The notes under the pieces: generated by a model
What the model was told of the DNA's origin: nothing
The model's input: the letters and a program-made list of their open reading frames with translations, nothing else
The model's database searches: none
Translations under genes and position numbers: made by a program
Assembly (NCBI RefSeq): GCF_030160395.1
Contig: NZ_BSOG01000002.1
Location: 697,280 to 761,279 of the forward strand
DNA: 64,000 nucleotides
Direction of reading: 5' to 3'
Origin: Chitinimonas prasina
Lineage (GTDB): Bacteria > Pseudomonadota > Gammaproteobacteria > Burkholderiales > Chitinimonadaceae
Shown here: positions 49,742 through 60,476 of the stretch, piece by piece
How the letters are laid out: each line of letters opens with the position of its first letter
How positions within the stretch are numbered: position 1 is the first letter of the stretch

Positions 49742-50553
49742 CGAATTACCTCGATGTTATGGGTGACTTCTCGTTCAGGCGCAGCGGGTTTGCGGAAAAA
49801 AGGCACGCCCTTCCCCCACAGGCGCAGCGCCTGCCAATGTATTCTTGCTACCACGCCCAGGGTCATGAAGGGCATGGCTAGCACGGCGGCAAGCACGCGG
49901 CCAGCACGCAAGGACTCGGCCCTGCCCCATAACGCCGTCTTGAGCAGGGGCCGTGCTTGATCCTGGCCGTCGTAATAGTCAATGCCAGCCATATGCAGAT
50001 CGCCATGCCGGCGAATCCGAAACCGATAACTGCCCTTGACCTCACAGAAGGGCGAGACATGGAACACCTTGCTGCAGCTCAGCAAGGTATCGTTATCGAT
50101 CACTCCGCCATTCGGCGGGGCGAGCACATACTGATGTCGCTCGCCAAAGGTGTTGTTTACCTCGGCCAGTAGCAATGTCAGCGCGCCGCTACGGTCATGG
50201 CAAAACCAGAAGCTGACCGGCTTGAAGGCATAGCCCATCAGGCGGGGAAAGGTCTGCAGCCAGACGTCGCCATCAGGCCGCTGCATTCCCGCAGCCGCAA
50301 GACGGCCGTCCAGCCAGGCCAACAGATCGCCACCATCGCGCCCACCATGGTCGCGATCATGGAAGCTCAACAGACCCGCTCGCTGGTAGCCAAACCAGGG
50401 GCCACTGGCAGCCCGCAAACCTGCGGGGTCGGTCAGCCGCAAGCGCAGAAAGAACACCGGGTAAACAAAGCGATTGAGGCGCGGGCGGCTGCGTGCATGC
50501 AGTACCCTGCCCCGGCAAAACTGTACCGCCCCTTGTTCCGCCGGCTTAGTCAT
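49738..50553 (-). CDS. DUF1365-domain protein
   Basis: A 271-residue DUF1365 protein: 'GRVLHARSRPRLNRFVYPVF', 'RLMGYAFKPVSFWFCHD', 'AEVNNTFGERHQYVL', 'KVFHVSPFCEVKGSYRFRI'. Proteins of this type always go with the FAD oxidase and CFA-like genes of the same cluster. The ATG at 50553 overlaps the oxidase stop by 8 bases. Its reaction is not known. Confidence 0.92.
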   Translation of the reverse strand: MTKPAEQGAVQFCRGRVLHARSRPRLNRFVYPVFFLRLRLTDPAGLRAASGPWFGYQRAGLLSFHDRDHGGRDGGDLLAWLDGRLAAAGMQRPDGDVWLQTFPRLMGYAFKPVSFWFCHDRSGALTLLLAEVNNTFGERHQYVLAPPNGGVIDNDTLLSCSKVFHVSPFCEVKGSYRFRIRRHGDLHMAGIDYYDGQDQARPLLKTALWGRAESLRAGRVLAAVLAMPFMTLGVVARIHWQALRLWGKGVPFFRKPAAPEREVTHNIEVIR

Positions 50554-51844
50554 AGACCGCCTCCCAAGGCGGCGTAACACCCAGGTCGCGAGCAACCCGC
50601 AGAGCAGACTTCAAGCCATCTTCATGAAAGCCATAGCCAGCCCAGGCACCGCAGAACCAGGTACGGCGGCGCCCCTGTATCTGTGGCAATCGCGCCTGCG
50701 CCGCTACCGCAGCTTGATTCATGACGGGATGCTCATAGTCGAAGCTAGCAATCAAGGATTCCGGCGCAGGTTCGGTATGCGGGTTCAGCGTGACCACCAC
50801 GGGGGTCTTGAACGGCAGGGGTTGCAGCTGGTTGAGCAGATAGCTCACAGCCACCGGCCGCGACTGTGCATCACCCGCTGCGGCCAGGTAGTTCCAGGCA
50901 GACCAAACCTTCTCCCGACGGGGAAGCAAGCGACGATCGGTATGCAGCAAGGCGCGGTTGGGCTGGTAGCTGAAACCCGCCAGCACCTGACGCTCGGCGT
51001 CGTCTGCATCCAGCATGGCCAGGCTGGTCGGTGCATGGCATGCCAACACCACCGCATCGAACCGCTCCTTGCCAGCGGGCAAGGTGAGGCTTACGCCGGA
51101 TTCGTCGCGCTGTATCTTGCTGACCGGGCTGGCCAGGCGTGCATCCTGTACGCCTTCCAGCAACTTCTTTACATACTCCCGCGCCCCCCCCAGCACAGTA
51201 CGCCACTGCGGCCGACCAGCCACTTGCAGCAGGCGATGGTTCAGGCAGAAGCGGAGGAAGGTTTCTGCAGGGAAACCCAGAATGTCCTGTACGGATGAAG
51301 ACCAGATGGCCGCCGCCATAGGCAGCAGATACCAATCCCGCATGGGCTTGCCATAGCCGTGTGCGGACAGTAGCTCACCCAGCGTCCAGCCTCTCTGGCT
51401 GGCTTCTTGCAGGTATGCCGGCGCGGCGCGATTGAAACGCATGATGTCGGCCAGCATGGCCAGATAGGCAGGCCGCAACAGGTTGCGCTTCTGCGCAAAC
51501 ACTGTAGCCAGGCTGGTGCCGGCCCATTCGATATCAGGGTCGCTGATGGACACGCCAAAAGACATGTCACTGGGAAAAACCGCCACATCCAGGTGCTGGA
51601 ACATGGCAATCAGATTAGGGTATGTCAGCTCGTTGTGCACCAGAAAGCCGGTATCCACCGGGTAGGTCTGGCCTTCCAGGGTCACGTCCACCGTATTGGT
51701 ATGGCCACCGAAATAATCGCCAGACTCAAGCAGCGTTACTCTATAGCGCCGGGCCAGCAGCCAGGCAGATGCAAGGCCAGCAATACCAGCGCCGACAACG
51801 GCAATGCTGGCGCCTTCAGGCAAGGGGTGGGGAGTGGTTTCCAT
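50546..51844 (-). CDS. FAD-dependent amine-oxidase-like oxidoreductase
   Basis: A 432-residue FAD enzyme, first gene of the operon. It has 'IAVVGAGIAGLASAWLLA' (dinucleotide-binding loop), 'LLESGDYFGGHTNTVDVTLEG' (in parts) and 'VVLACHAPTSLAML'; the C-terminal 'RRTWFCGAWAGYGFHEDGL' is the flavin-closing motif. It resembles desaturase/amine-oxidase-like proteins of this lipid cluster. The predicted -10 box ends seven bases before the ATG, so its mRNA may begin at the start codon. Confidence 0.9.
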   Translation of the reverse strand: METTPHPLPEGASIAVVGAGIAGLASAWLLARRYRVTLLESGDYFGGHTNTVDVTLEGQTYPVDTGFLVHNELTYPNLIAMFQHLDVAVFPSDMSFGVSISDPDIEWAGTSLATVFAQKRNLLRPAYLAMLADIMRFNRAAPAYLQEASQRGWTLGELLSAHGYGKPMRDWYLLPMAAAIWSSSVQDILGFPAETFLRFCLNHRLLQVAGRPQWRTVLGGAREYVKKLLEGVQDARLASPVSKIQRDESGVSLTLPAGKERFDAVVLACHAPTSLAMLDADDAERQVLAGFSYQPNRALLHTDRRLLPRREKVWSAWNYLAAAGDAQSRPVAVSYLLNQLQPLPFKTPVVVTLNPHTEPAPESLIASFDYEHPVMNQAAVAAQARLPQIQGRRRTWFCGAWAGYGFHEDGLKSALRVARDLGVTPPWEAVYD

Positions 51845-51850
51845 GCCTTC

Positions 51851-51908
51851 ACTCTAGGCTGGCATCAAATTTATGTCAATGCTTTGTACAGTACGTCTGC
51901 AAAGTAGA
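51851..51908 (-). promoter_or_regulatory. Promoter and candidate LitR operator of the nine-gene operon
   Basis: On the leftward strand TTGACA and TAGAGT are 17 bases apart (-35 at 51879-51874, -10 at 51856-51851). Just upstream is TCTACT-N12-TGTACA (51908-51885), close to the TGTACA-N12-TGTACA-type site I remember for LitR/PplR proteins; one half-site is perfect. Transcription would start at about 51844, the first base of the ATG. Confidence 0.6.
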
Positions 51909-51942
51909 CTTACCACTACCCCGAGCAAGGTAAAATCGACCC

Positions 51943-53079
51943 ATGCGACTCTCCTGGGATATTTTCTGTACCGTCATAGACAACTATGGGGACATAGGCG
52001 TCTGCTGGCGCCTGGCACGACAACTGGCGCAGGAGCGCAAGGAGCCAGTACGCTTGTGGGTAGACGACCTGGCCGCATTCGCCTGTCTCAATCCGGCGAT
52101 AAATGGCTCGGTAACCCAACAGCACTGCGATGGCGTGGAAATACGGCACTGGTGCAGCCCCTGGATGGCGGTGGCACCGCACGCGGTGGTGATCGAGGCA
52201 TTTGCCTGCAACCCGCCGGAAGCTTTTCTCGCCGCCATGGCAACAAGCCAGCCCAAACCCGTCTGGATCAATCTCGACTACCTCACAGCCGAGGACTGGA
52301 TCGAGGGCTGTCACAGGCTGGGCTCCCGCCACCCCAGGTTGCCGTTGACCCACTATTTCTTCTTCCCTGGCTTTACCCCAGCCACCGGTGGCTTGCTACG
52401 CGAGGCCGGTCTGCTCAACCAGCGGACGGCGTTCGACAAGGGTGAGTTCCTGCAAGGCCTGGGCATCAGCCCCCCCCAGCCGACACAGCCGCTGGTTTCC
52501 CTGTTCTGCTACGACAACCCTGCCCTGCCCGCACTGCTGCAGCACTGGCGCCTGAACCAGGAACTCACCTTGCTGGTGGCGGATGGCAAACCCAGGCAGC
52601 AGGTGGAAGCCTGGCTGGAACGGCCCTTTACTGTGGGTAGTAGCATCCGCCTGGGTCGGTTGCTACTGCATGCCCTGCCATTTCTGCCACAGCCCGACTA
52701 CGACAAGCTGCTCTGGGCCTGCGACTGGAATTTCGTGCGGGGGGAGGATTCGTTTGTACGGGCACAGTGGGCTGGCCAGCCCCTGGTCTGGCATATCTAC
52801 CCGCAGGACGATGCCGCCCACATGGTCAAGCTGGAAGCCTTCATGCACCGTTACAGCGAGACACTGGCAGCCCCTGCAGCCGATAGCCTGAGGGCATTCT
52901 GGCGTGCCTGGAACCATGGCGACGGTAAGACCTGCAGCGCCGCCTGGCCAACTCTTGCCGCACACGGCCCGGCCTTGCGGCAGCAGGCGCTACGCTGGTG
53001 TGCGCAACAGGCCGAACGAGCCGATTTGGCGCAACAACTTGCAGCGTTTGCTACAGAAAAAAGTACCCAGCCGCAATAA
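51943..53079 (+). CDS. earP: EF-P arginine rhamnosyltransferase EarP
   Basis: A 378-residue GT-B glycosyltransferase that puts rhamnose on Arg32 of EF-P. Recognisable parts are 'WDIFCTVIDNYGDIGVCWRLA', 'VIEAFACNPPEAFLAAM', 'LDYLTAEDWIEGCHRLGS' and 'NFVRGEDSFVRAQWAGQPLVW'. It is immediately upstream of efp, the normal arrangement. Confidence 0.95.
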   Translation: MRLSWDIFCTVIDNYGDIGVCWRLARQLAQERKEPVRLWVDDLAAFACLNPAINGSVTQQHCDGVEIRHWCSPWMAVAPHAVVIEAFACNPPEAFLAAMATSQPKPVWINLDYLTAEDWIEGCHRLGSRHPRLPLTHYFFFPGFTPATGGLLREAGLLNQRTAFDKGEFLQGLGISPPQPTQPLVSLFCYDNPALPALLQHWRLNQELTLLVADGKPRQQVEAWLERPFTVGSSIRLGRLLLHALPFLPQPDYDKLLWACDWNFVRGEDSFVRAQWAGQPLVWHIYPQDDAAHMVKLEAFMHRYSETLAAPAADSLRAFWRAWNHGDGKTCSAAWPTLAAHGPALRQQALRWCAQQAERADLAQQLAAFATEKSTQPQ

Positions 53080-53117
53080 GCCTTCCGGCGAGGTGGCGCT
53101 AACAGCCTGTGGGCGGC

Positions 53118-53123
53118 TATAAT
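53118..53123 (+). promoter_or_regulatory. -10 box of the efp promoter
   Basis: A perfect TATAAT stands 45 bases before efp in the gap after earP. The -35 region (CGCTAA-like) is poor, so efp may have its own promoter in addition to transcription from earP. Confidence 0.5.
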
Positions 53124-53168
53124 GCTGCGTTTTATCAAACGCTTATCTTTTTCGCAGGATCTACCAGC

Positions 53169-53732
53169 ATGAAAACCGCACAAGAACTCCGCGCCGGCAA
53201 TGTGGCCATGGTCGATGGTCAGCCCATGGTCGTGTTGAAGGCTGAATACAGCAAGTCCGGCCGGAATGCCTCGGTCGTGAAGATGAAGATGAAGAACCTG
53301 CTGACCGGTTCGGGCTCCGAATCCGTTTACAAGGCAGATGAAAAGTTCGACGTGGTCGTGCTGGAAAAGAAGGAATGCACCTACTCCTACTTCGCCGATC
53401 CCATGTATGTCTTCATGGATACCGAGTTCAACCAGTATGAAGTCGAAGCCGAAAACCTCGGCGACACCATGAACTTCCTGGTCGACGGCATGGATGACGT
53501 CTGCGAAGTGGTGTTCTACGATGGCCGCGCCATCTCGGTCGAACTGCCCACCACCATCGTGCGCGAAGTGGAATACACCGAACCCGCCGTGCGTGGCGAC
53601 ACCTCGGGCAAGGTCATGAAGCCTGCCAAGCTCAAGGGCACTGCCTTCGAGCTGCCAGTTGCCGCCTTCATCGAAATCGGCGACAAGATCGAAATCGACA
53701 CCCGCACCAACGAGTTCAAGAAGCGCGCCTAA
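53169..53732 (+). CDS. efp: Translation elongation factor P (Arg32 type)
   Basis: A 187-residue EF-P that rescues ribosomes stalled on polyproline. The modification loop reads '[11 protein letters not shown]' with Arg at residue 32, the residue rhamnosylated by EarP, not lysine. The rest ('[20 protein letters not shown]', '[14 protein letters not shown]', '[12 protein letters not shown]') is standard. The start has a weak site in 'GCAGGAT' seven bases before. Confidence 0.97.
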   Translation: MKTAQELRAGNVAMVDGQPMVVLKAEYSKSGRNASVVKMKMKNLLTGSGSESVYKADEKFDVVVLEKKECTYSYFADPMYVFMDTEFNQYEVEAENLGDTMNFLVDGMDDVCEVVFYDGRAISVELPTTIVREVEYTEPAVRGDTSGKVMKPAKLKGTAFELPVAAFIEIGDKIEIDTRTNEFKKRA

Positions 53733-53750
53733 GCCTTCCGAGCCGTTAGC

Positions 53751-53777
53751 AAAGGGCAGCCCCAGGGCTGCCCTTTT
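53751..53777 (+). terminator. Terminator after efp
   Basis: AAAGGGCAGCC and GGCTGCCCTTTT form a strong hairpin followed by T-rich sequence (TTTTGTATTT), right after the efp stop. Confidence 0.9.
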
Positions 53778-53828
53778 GTATTTGCAACAGGCCCAGGCCA
53801 CCCAGCCTGAATATCTGCACACAGGTGC

Positions 53829-53886
53829 TTTACAGCATCGGCACATGTGCTATATTCCGCCCATTCTTATCGGTGAACGAACGTTC
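53829..53886 (+). promoter_or_regulatory. recA promoter with GAAC-N4-GTTC dyad
   Basis: TTTACA (-35) and TATATT (-10) are 16 bases apart. Downstream, GAACGAACGTTC (53875-53886) is a dyad of the GAAC-N4-GTTC type known for LexA boxes of Gram-positive bacteria. No CTGT-N8-ACAG box, usual in betaproteobacteria, was seen. Confidence 0.55.
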
Positions 53887-53907
53887 TCCACGCAAAGGGA
53901 AAACACC

Positions 53908-54954
53908 ATGGACGACAACAAGAGCAAGGCCCTCGCGGCCGCGCTGGCTCAGATCGAAAAGCAGTTCGGCAAGGGTTCCATCATGAAGATGGGCGAAGCA
54001 CAGATCGAAAACGATCTGCAGGTGGTTTCCACCGGCTCGCTGGGCCTGGATCTGGCACTTGGCGTTGGCGGCCTACCCCGTGGCCGTGTGGTGGAGATCT
54101 ACGGCCCGGAATCCTCGGGCAAGACCACCCTCTGCCTGCAGGTTGTGGCCGAGATTCAAAAGCTGGGTGGCGTTGCCGCCTATATCGATGCCGAAAATGC
54201 ACTCGACCCCGTCTACGCCGGCAAGCTGGGCGTCAACGTGGCCGACATGCTGATCTCGCAGCCCGATACTGGTGAACAGGCCCTTGAAATCGCCGATATG
54301 CTGGTGCGCTCCGGTGGCGTGGACATCATCGTGGTGGACTCTGTCGCCGCCCTGGTACCCAAGGCTGAAATCGAAGGCGAAATGGGCGACAGCCATGTCG
54401 GCCTGCAGGCCCGCCTGATGTCGCAGGCACTGCGCAAGCTGACCGGCAATATCAAGCGCACCAATACCCTGGTTATCTTCATCAACCAGATCCGCATGAA
54501 GATAGGCGTGATGTTCGGCAACCCCGAAACCACCACTGGCGGTAACGCGCTCAAGTTCTACGCCTCGGTCCGACTCGATATCCGTCGTACCGGCGCCATC
54601 AAGAAAGGCGAAGAAGTCGCCGGTAACGAAACCCGCGTCAAGGTCGTCAAGAACAAGGTCTCGCCCCCTTTCCGCGAAGCCAACTTCGATATCCTTTACG
54701 GTCAGGGCATCAGCCGCGAAGGTGAGATCATCGAGCTGGGCGTGCTGCACAAGATCGTGGACAAGTCCGGTGCTTGGTACGCTTACCAAGGCAACAAGAT
54801 AGGCCAGGGCAAGGATAATGCCCGTGAGTACCTGAAGGAAAACCAGGCCATCGCCCGCGAAATCGAGGGCAAGATCCGCGCGGCAGTAGGCATCAGCGCA
54901 CCGCTGCCAGTCGAACAGCAGGAAGAAGACGAGGCCGATCTGGATCTCGCCTGA
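53908..54954 (+). CDS. recA: Recombinase RecA
   Basis: A 348-residue RecA. It has the Walker A '[10 protein letters not shown]', Walker B '[11 protein letters not shown]', L1/L2 regions ('[18 protein letters not shown]', '[19 protein letters not shown]') and an acidic C-terminal tail. It performs DNA strand exchange and activates LexA. The prophage may use it as its induction signal. The GGGAAAAC site precedes the ATG. Confidence 0.98.
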   Translation: MDDNKSKALAAALAQIEKQFGKGSIMKMGEAQIENDLQVVSTGSLGLDLALGVGGLPRGRVVEIYGPESSGKTTLCLQVVAEIQKLGGVAAYIDAENALDPVYAGKLGVNVADMLISQPDTGEQALEIADMLVRSGGVDIIVVDSVAALVPKAEIEGEMGDSHVGLQARLMSQALRKLTGNIKRTNTLVIFINQIRMKIGVMFGNPETTTGGNALKFYASVRLDIRRTGAIKKGEEVAGNETRVKVVKNKVSPPFREANFDILYGQGISREGEIIELGVLHKIVDKSGAWYAYQGNKIGQGKDNAREYLKENQAIAREIEGKIRAAVGISAPLPVEQQEEDEADLDLA

Positions 54955-54981
54955 TCCTGCCTCCGCCTCAGCCAGTACAGC

Positions 54982-55006
54982 AAAAGCCCACGCTCAGTGG
55001 GCTTTT
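54982..55006 (+). terminator. Terminator after recA
   Basis: AAAAGCCCAC-GCTCA-GTGGGCTTTT is a perfect 10-bp hairpin with T-rich end, just after the recA stop. No recX gene follows. Confidence 0.92.
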
Positions 55007-55094
55007 GCTTGTTCGTTACCACACTATTCGTGGGCAAGATTGCTAGCCCAGCGTTTGCGACGGAGCAACAAGACTTGGAGCAGGCTCTAAACGC

Positions 55095-55967
55095 TCAACC
55101 TACCATTCTAGGAAACCACATAGCCATCGCCGCCATCGTAGCACCCACTCCAATGGCTACGCTTAATCCCGCCAACAAGGTGGCCACAGCGAGTCGCACC
55201 TTGACACCCGCCTGTGACTCAGCAAAAAAGTACAGCTCCAGCACAGCCAACGGCAGCAGATAGTCCACAAATGCAAGCGTAGTCAGGAAAGGCCCGGTAA
55301 AACTGTCAGGGTCAAAGCCTACCGGGCCACCGTTCACCAGAATCCAGAACATCAAACCCACCCGGAAGAACCATACGCCACTGACAACCATGAACAGCCG
55401 CATGGCCCACCGACGATGCTCGACAAACTGCCCTCGCCTGGCAGCCCGCCAGGCCAGTGCCACAAAGCCCCAGATCAGTACGGCATTGAGTGTCAGTCCA
55501 AGATGCTGACCCATATCACCCACCGCACCGCGTATCCATACCATGTAAAGCCCTGCGCCACTGGCAGCCAGGGCCCCCAGCATATAAACCCGCCCATTCC
55601 AGCGATGCAGGCCAGCCAAACGCCGCCTGAGCCAAGGCAACAACTGTAGCAGTCCACCTGCGATCACCAGCGCAGCCAGTGCGACATGCAGCGCCATGGC
55701 CGTATTGCCGAGAGCATCTCCAGCCCTGTGGGCGTGTGGTACAACTCTGTTCCAGGCCTCGAAGTCCCCTGCCATACCATACCGGCCGTAAAATGCCAGC
55801 AAGTAGGCAACGAACATTAGCTGTCCCAGCACTACTACACCGAACCAGAGCCGCCCCGCCCAAGTCAGCGTCCGACGCGAAAAATCAGGGTTGGCGGAGA
55901 GGTCTGCTACCTCGAGTACCCGCGTTGCAGTTGTTTCACGCGGTAGAACGGACGTTGGCGAAATCAT
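55095..55967 (-). CDS. DUF2306-family membrane protein
   Basis: A 290-residue protein with about seven membrane segments, of the DUF2306 type ('LHVALAALVIAGGLLQLLPWL', 'LAGLHRWNGRVYMLGALAASG', 'QFVEHRRWAMRLFMVVSGVWFF', split). The family is of unknown function. ATG 55967 is the first that suits it; a longer frame begins upstream but looks spurious. Confidence 0.82.
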   Translation of the reverse strand: MISPTSVLPRETTATRVLEVADLSANPDFSRRTLTWAGRLWFGVVVLGQLMFVAYLLAFYGRYGMAGDFEAWNRVVPHAHRAGDALGNTAMALHVALAALVIAGGLLQLLPWLRRRLAGLHRWNGRVYMLGALAASGAGLYMVWIRGAVGDMGQHLGLTLNAVLIWGFVALAWRAARRGQFVEHRRWAMRLFMVVSGVWFFRVGLMFWILVNGGPVGFDPDSFTGPFLTTLAFVDYLLPLAVLELYFFAESQAGVKVRLAVATLLAGLSVAIGVGATMAAMAMWFPRMVG

Positions 55968-56119
55968 CGATGCCTCATCAGGTACTTGGGATAACCAGCA
56001 CTGTGGATTAGCAATTCGCAGTGAGACAGGCCTGCCGGACAGAATGCAGAAGATATGGGACGAAATGCAGATCAAACCGACACATTGCAACGCCCCCCTG
56101 CTACCGACCACCCAAAGCA

Positions 56120-56145
56120 CAAAACCCACCTCGCGGTGGGTTTTG
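56120..56145. terminator. Terminator after purF
   Basis: CAAAACCCACC-TCGC-GGTGGGTTTTG is a perfect 11-bp hairpin with A/T-rich ends on both sides, just beyond the purF stop. Confidence 0.9.
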
Positions 56146-56194
56146 GCTAACCTGAGCCAAGCGCAGGCATTCCGTCAGACAGGCTGTACCGGTG

Positions 56195-57733
<1,539 letters not shown>

Positions 57734-57937
57734 GATGCTTCCTTGCTTTACAAACCAGTACGGCCTGTCCCGGGTACTCCCGACCAGACAGACCCTGTAG
57801 AAGATCGCCAGACACCGCTGTTTGCGGGTGAAGGCGGCGCATATTGGAACCATACCGGCCTAGCCCCATGAGGCTAGGCGAACGGGGGCTCTCCTGGTGA
57901 CACCGCATCACGACGAAAAGTGGTCCCTGATGTCCCT

Positions 57938-58429
57938 CTACTCAAACTTAATATAGGCCGCCAACTGCGGCGGCAACCAGGGTTTGATCGTGACCGCCAA
58001 GGCCTCGAAAGGCGGGCTGAACATGGCATCGCGCCAAATGTTCTCGCGCGGCAGGCTAGTCAGGCCAGCCACGATCACCATGGCCAGCACGATCAACACC
58101 CCTCGGGCCAAACCGAACAAGGCCCCGATAAACCGATCCAGCGGCGCCATGCCGCTGGCCTTCAGAAACTGAGCCACCGTAATGCGTACGATAGCCGAGA
58201 CAAACCACACACCCAGCAATATGCCGACAAAGCCCGCAATCAGGCGCAGTTCGGTCGTGGGAACATCCGCCGGCAGCAAGGCGCCAACCGTGGCGGCATA
58301 CCGCTGCGCCAGCCAGAAACCCAGTATCCAGGCGGCCAGCGACAGTATCTCGGATACCCCGCCGCGCAACACCGCCAACAGGACTGACATCCCGACTATC
58401 ACCAGAACCGCGTAGTCAAACCCTGTCAT
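57938..58429 (-). CDS. cvpA: CvpA family membrane protein
   Basis: A 163-residue inner-membrane protein with four segments; typical opening 'FDYAVLVIVGMSVLLAVLRG', then 'FVSAIVRITVAQFLKASGMAPLDRFIG' (in parts). Usually linked with purF. It overlaps the SPOR gene by four bases. 204 bases separate it from purF; no terminator was found there. Confidence 0.93.
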   Translation of the reverse strand: MTGFDYAVLVIVGMSVLLAVLRGGVSEILSLAAWILGFWLAQRYAATVGALLPADVPTTELRLIAGFVGILLGVWFVSAIVRITVAQFLKASGMAPLDRFIGALFGLARGVLIVLAMVIVAGLTSLPRENIWRDAMFSPPFEALAVTIKPWLPPQLAAYIKFE

Positions 58430-59130
58430 TTGCCAACAATGGTGCTAGATATGCCGGCCCCAGCCAGCTTGGCATGGGCTTTCTCGGCAGCATCCCGGTT
58501 ATCATACGGCCCTGCCCGCAAGCGCGTCAGCGCCCCTTTGTCGGTCTTGATCGCCTCGGTCTGTACTGTCACCCCAGTACCTCTGGCCTTGGCTACCAGC
58601 CCCAACGCCTTGTCCTTGTCGGCAAAGGCACCCAGTTGCAAGAAGAACCGCGTATCGGTGGCCGGCTTGGGCTTGGCTGCAATATCGGCCTCTTCCTCTA
58701 TGCCAGCCAGGATCCTGGCAGGGTCCTTGTGCACCTCGGCAGGCTTGCTCTCGGGCTTTTTCTCTACTGGCTTGGCTTCTGGTTTGGCCTCTGGCTTAGC
58801 CACCGGCTTGACCTGGGGCTCGGGCTTGGCAACAGGCGTAGTTTCGCCCACCGGAGGCGTCACCGGCTGCTGTGCCGGCTTGGTTGCCTCGACTTGCGGC
58901 AACGGCGGAAACGGTGCCGGCGCTGGCGTCGGTGTCACCGTACCAGCCAGCCCCGGCGTCGTGCTGACGATGGCCACGGGCTCGCTCGCCAGGCTTTGCG
59001 GCGGTTTGTCATCCATTACCGTCCACAACACCACCAGCGCCACCAGCACCAGGGCAACGGCCCCCACCAGGCGGCGGCGCGCACGTTTCTTGAGGGTAGT
59101 GAGTTCTTCGCTGATCGGGGCGTCGGCCAT
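58426..59130 (-). CDS. SPOR-domain membrane protein (DedD-like)
   Basis: A 234-residue bitopic protein. A cytoplasmic N-terminus, one membrane segment (~21-40), a long Pro/Lys/Glu-rich linker (~55-150) with repeated 'KPE', and a C-terminal SPOR domain ('FFLQLGAFADKDKALGLVAKA', 'LRAGPYDNRDAAEKAHAKL') that binds denuded peptidoglycan at the septum. ATG 59130 is eight bases after folC's stop. Confidence 0.9.
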   Translation of the reverse strand: MADAPISEELTTLKKRARRRLVGAVALVLVALVVLWTVMDDKPPQSLASEPVAIVSTTPGLAGTVTPTPAPAPFPPLPQVEATKPAQQPVTPPVGETTPVAKPEPQVKPVAKPEAKPEAKPVEKKPESKPAEVHKDPARILAGIEEEADIAAKPKPATDTRFFLQLGAFADKDKALGLVAKARGTGVTVQTEAIKTDKGALTRLRAGPYDNRDAAEKAHAKLAGAGISSTIVGK

Positions 59131-59138
59131 ATCTGTCT

Positions 59139-60407
59139 TCAGCGTGGCTTCAGTGCAAGTACATCGGCCACGACCTTGAAACATCCAAAGGCCGCGATTC
59201 TATCATTTTCCCCGGCTGCCAGCCTCGCTGCAGCATAAGCCTCTGCAACATCGGGATAAATATGTACGCGGCCACGTGCGCCAGAGGCTGCAATCAGCCC
59301 GGCGATGACCTCGGGCGACTCCGCCCGCGGTACGTCCAGGGCAGGCACATGCCAGACGTCGATCTTGTCATGCAACAGCGCCAGTACACCTGCAATATCC
59401 TTGTCCGCCAGCCCACTGAAGATGGCATGGGTGGTCTCGAAGAAGCCCTGGTTCAACAGATTCTGCGCCAGCGCCCCGGCAGCATGGGGATTATGAGCCA
59501 CATCCAGCACTATGGAGGGACGCCCCGGCAACACCTGGTAACGCCCCGCCAGCGTCACTTCCAGTAGGCCGCGCTTGATATCACCTATGCCTACCGGTAC
59601 ACGATCATGCAAGGCATCCAGTATGGCAATCACCAGGCTGGCATTGCCCAACTGAAAAGCGCCGCGCAGGGCCGGAAAAGGCAGTCCTGGCTTCTGCCCA
59701 TGGCGGCCGCGCCAACGCCACTGCGTGGTTTCGTTGACGTAGCTGAAGTCGCGTCCTATCACCTGCAGGTCGGCCCCGATGGCGGCTGCATGGTCCAGCA
59801 GGCTTTGCGGCGGCCTGGGGTCGGCACAGAACGCCGGCTTGCCAGTCCGGAAGATACCCGCCTTCTCAAAGCCGATGGCCTCGCGGGTATCGCCCAGAAA
59901 TCCCTGGTGATCCAGATCCACGCTGACCACCGCCGCCACATCGGGCTCGAAGGCATTCACTGCATCCAGGCGCCCACCCAGGCCTACCTCCAGCACAGCG
60001 ACATCCACATTCGCCGCCATGAAGTGGTGCATGGCCGCCAAGGTGCCAAACTCGAAATAGGTAAGCGACGTATCGCGCCGCGCCGTCTCGACCGCGCGCA
60101 GGCCCGCCACAATATCTTCATCGCTGGCCGGCACCAGGTTGATGGCAACACGTTCGTTGTAATGCAGCAGGTGCGGGCTGGCATAGGTGCCCACCTTGAA
60201 GCCCGCCGCCCGGTAGGCGGCCGACAGCATGGCGCAGGTCGATCCCTTGCCATTGGTGCCACCCACAATGATGACGGGAAACGCAGGTCGCAGCCCCATG
60301 GCATCCCGTACCTGGGCCACTCGGGCCAGCCCCATGTCGATAGCACTGGGATGCAGCAACTCCAGATGTTGCAGCCATTCCGGCAGGGTTTTCGCATCAA
60401 AGCGCAT
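59139..60407 (-). CDS. folC: Bifunctional folylpolyglutamate/dihydrofolate synthase
   Basis: A 422-residue Mur-ligase-fold enzyme: 'VGGTNGKGSTCAMLSAAYRAAG' (ATP loop, in parts), 'YASPHLLHYNERVAIN', 'LEVGLGGRLDAVN', 'LDVAHNPHAAGAL'. It glutamylates folates. ATG 60407 gives the family start. Confidence 0.95.
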   Translation of the reverse strand: MRFDAKTLPEWLQHLELLHPSAIDMGLARVAQVRDAMGLRPAFPVIIVGGTNGKGSTCAMLSAAYRAAGFKVGTYASPHLLHYNERVAINLVPASDEDIVAGLRAVETARRDTSLTYFEFGTLAAMHHFMAANVDVAVLEVGLGGRLDAVNAFEPDVAAVVSVDLDHQGFLGDTREAIGFEKAGIFRTGKPAFCADPRPPQSLLDHAAAIGADLQVIGRDFSYVNETTQWRWRGRHGQKPGLPFPALRGAFQLGNASLVIAILDALHDRVPVGIGDIKRGLLEVTLAGRYQVLPGRPSIVLDVAHNPHAAGALAQNLLNQGFFETTHAIFSGLADKDIAGVLALLHDKIDVWHVPALDVPRAESPEVIAGLIAASGARGRVHIYPDVAEAYAAARLAAGENDRIAAFGCFKVVADVLALKPR

Positions 60408-60425
60408 GCTTATCCATTCCGATAA

Positions 60426-60456
60426 CAGACACGGCCGCATCGCGCGGCCGTGTCTG
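60426..60456 (-). terminator. 13-bp perfect hairpin between accD and folC
   Basis: CAGACACGGCCGC-ATCGC-GCGGCCGTGTCTG is a perfect 13-bp stem in the gap after accD. Only a short T-run (GTTATC) follows on the minus strand. It may terminate or attenuate transcription into folC. Confidence 0.7.
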
Positions 60457-60476
60457 GTTAAGCCTTAGTCTTGCAA

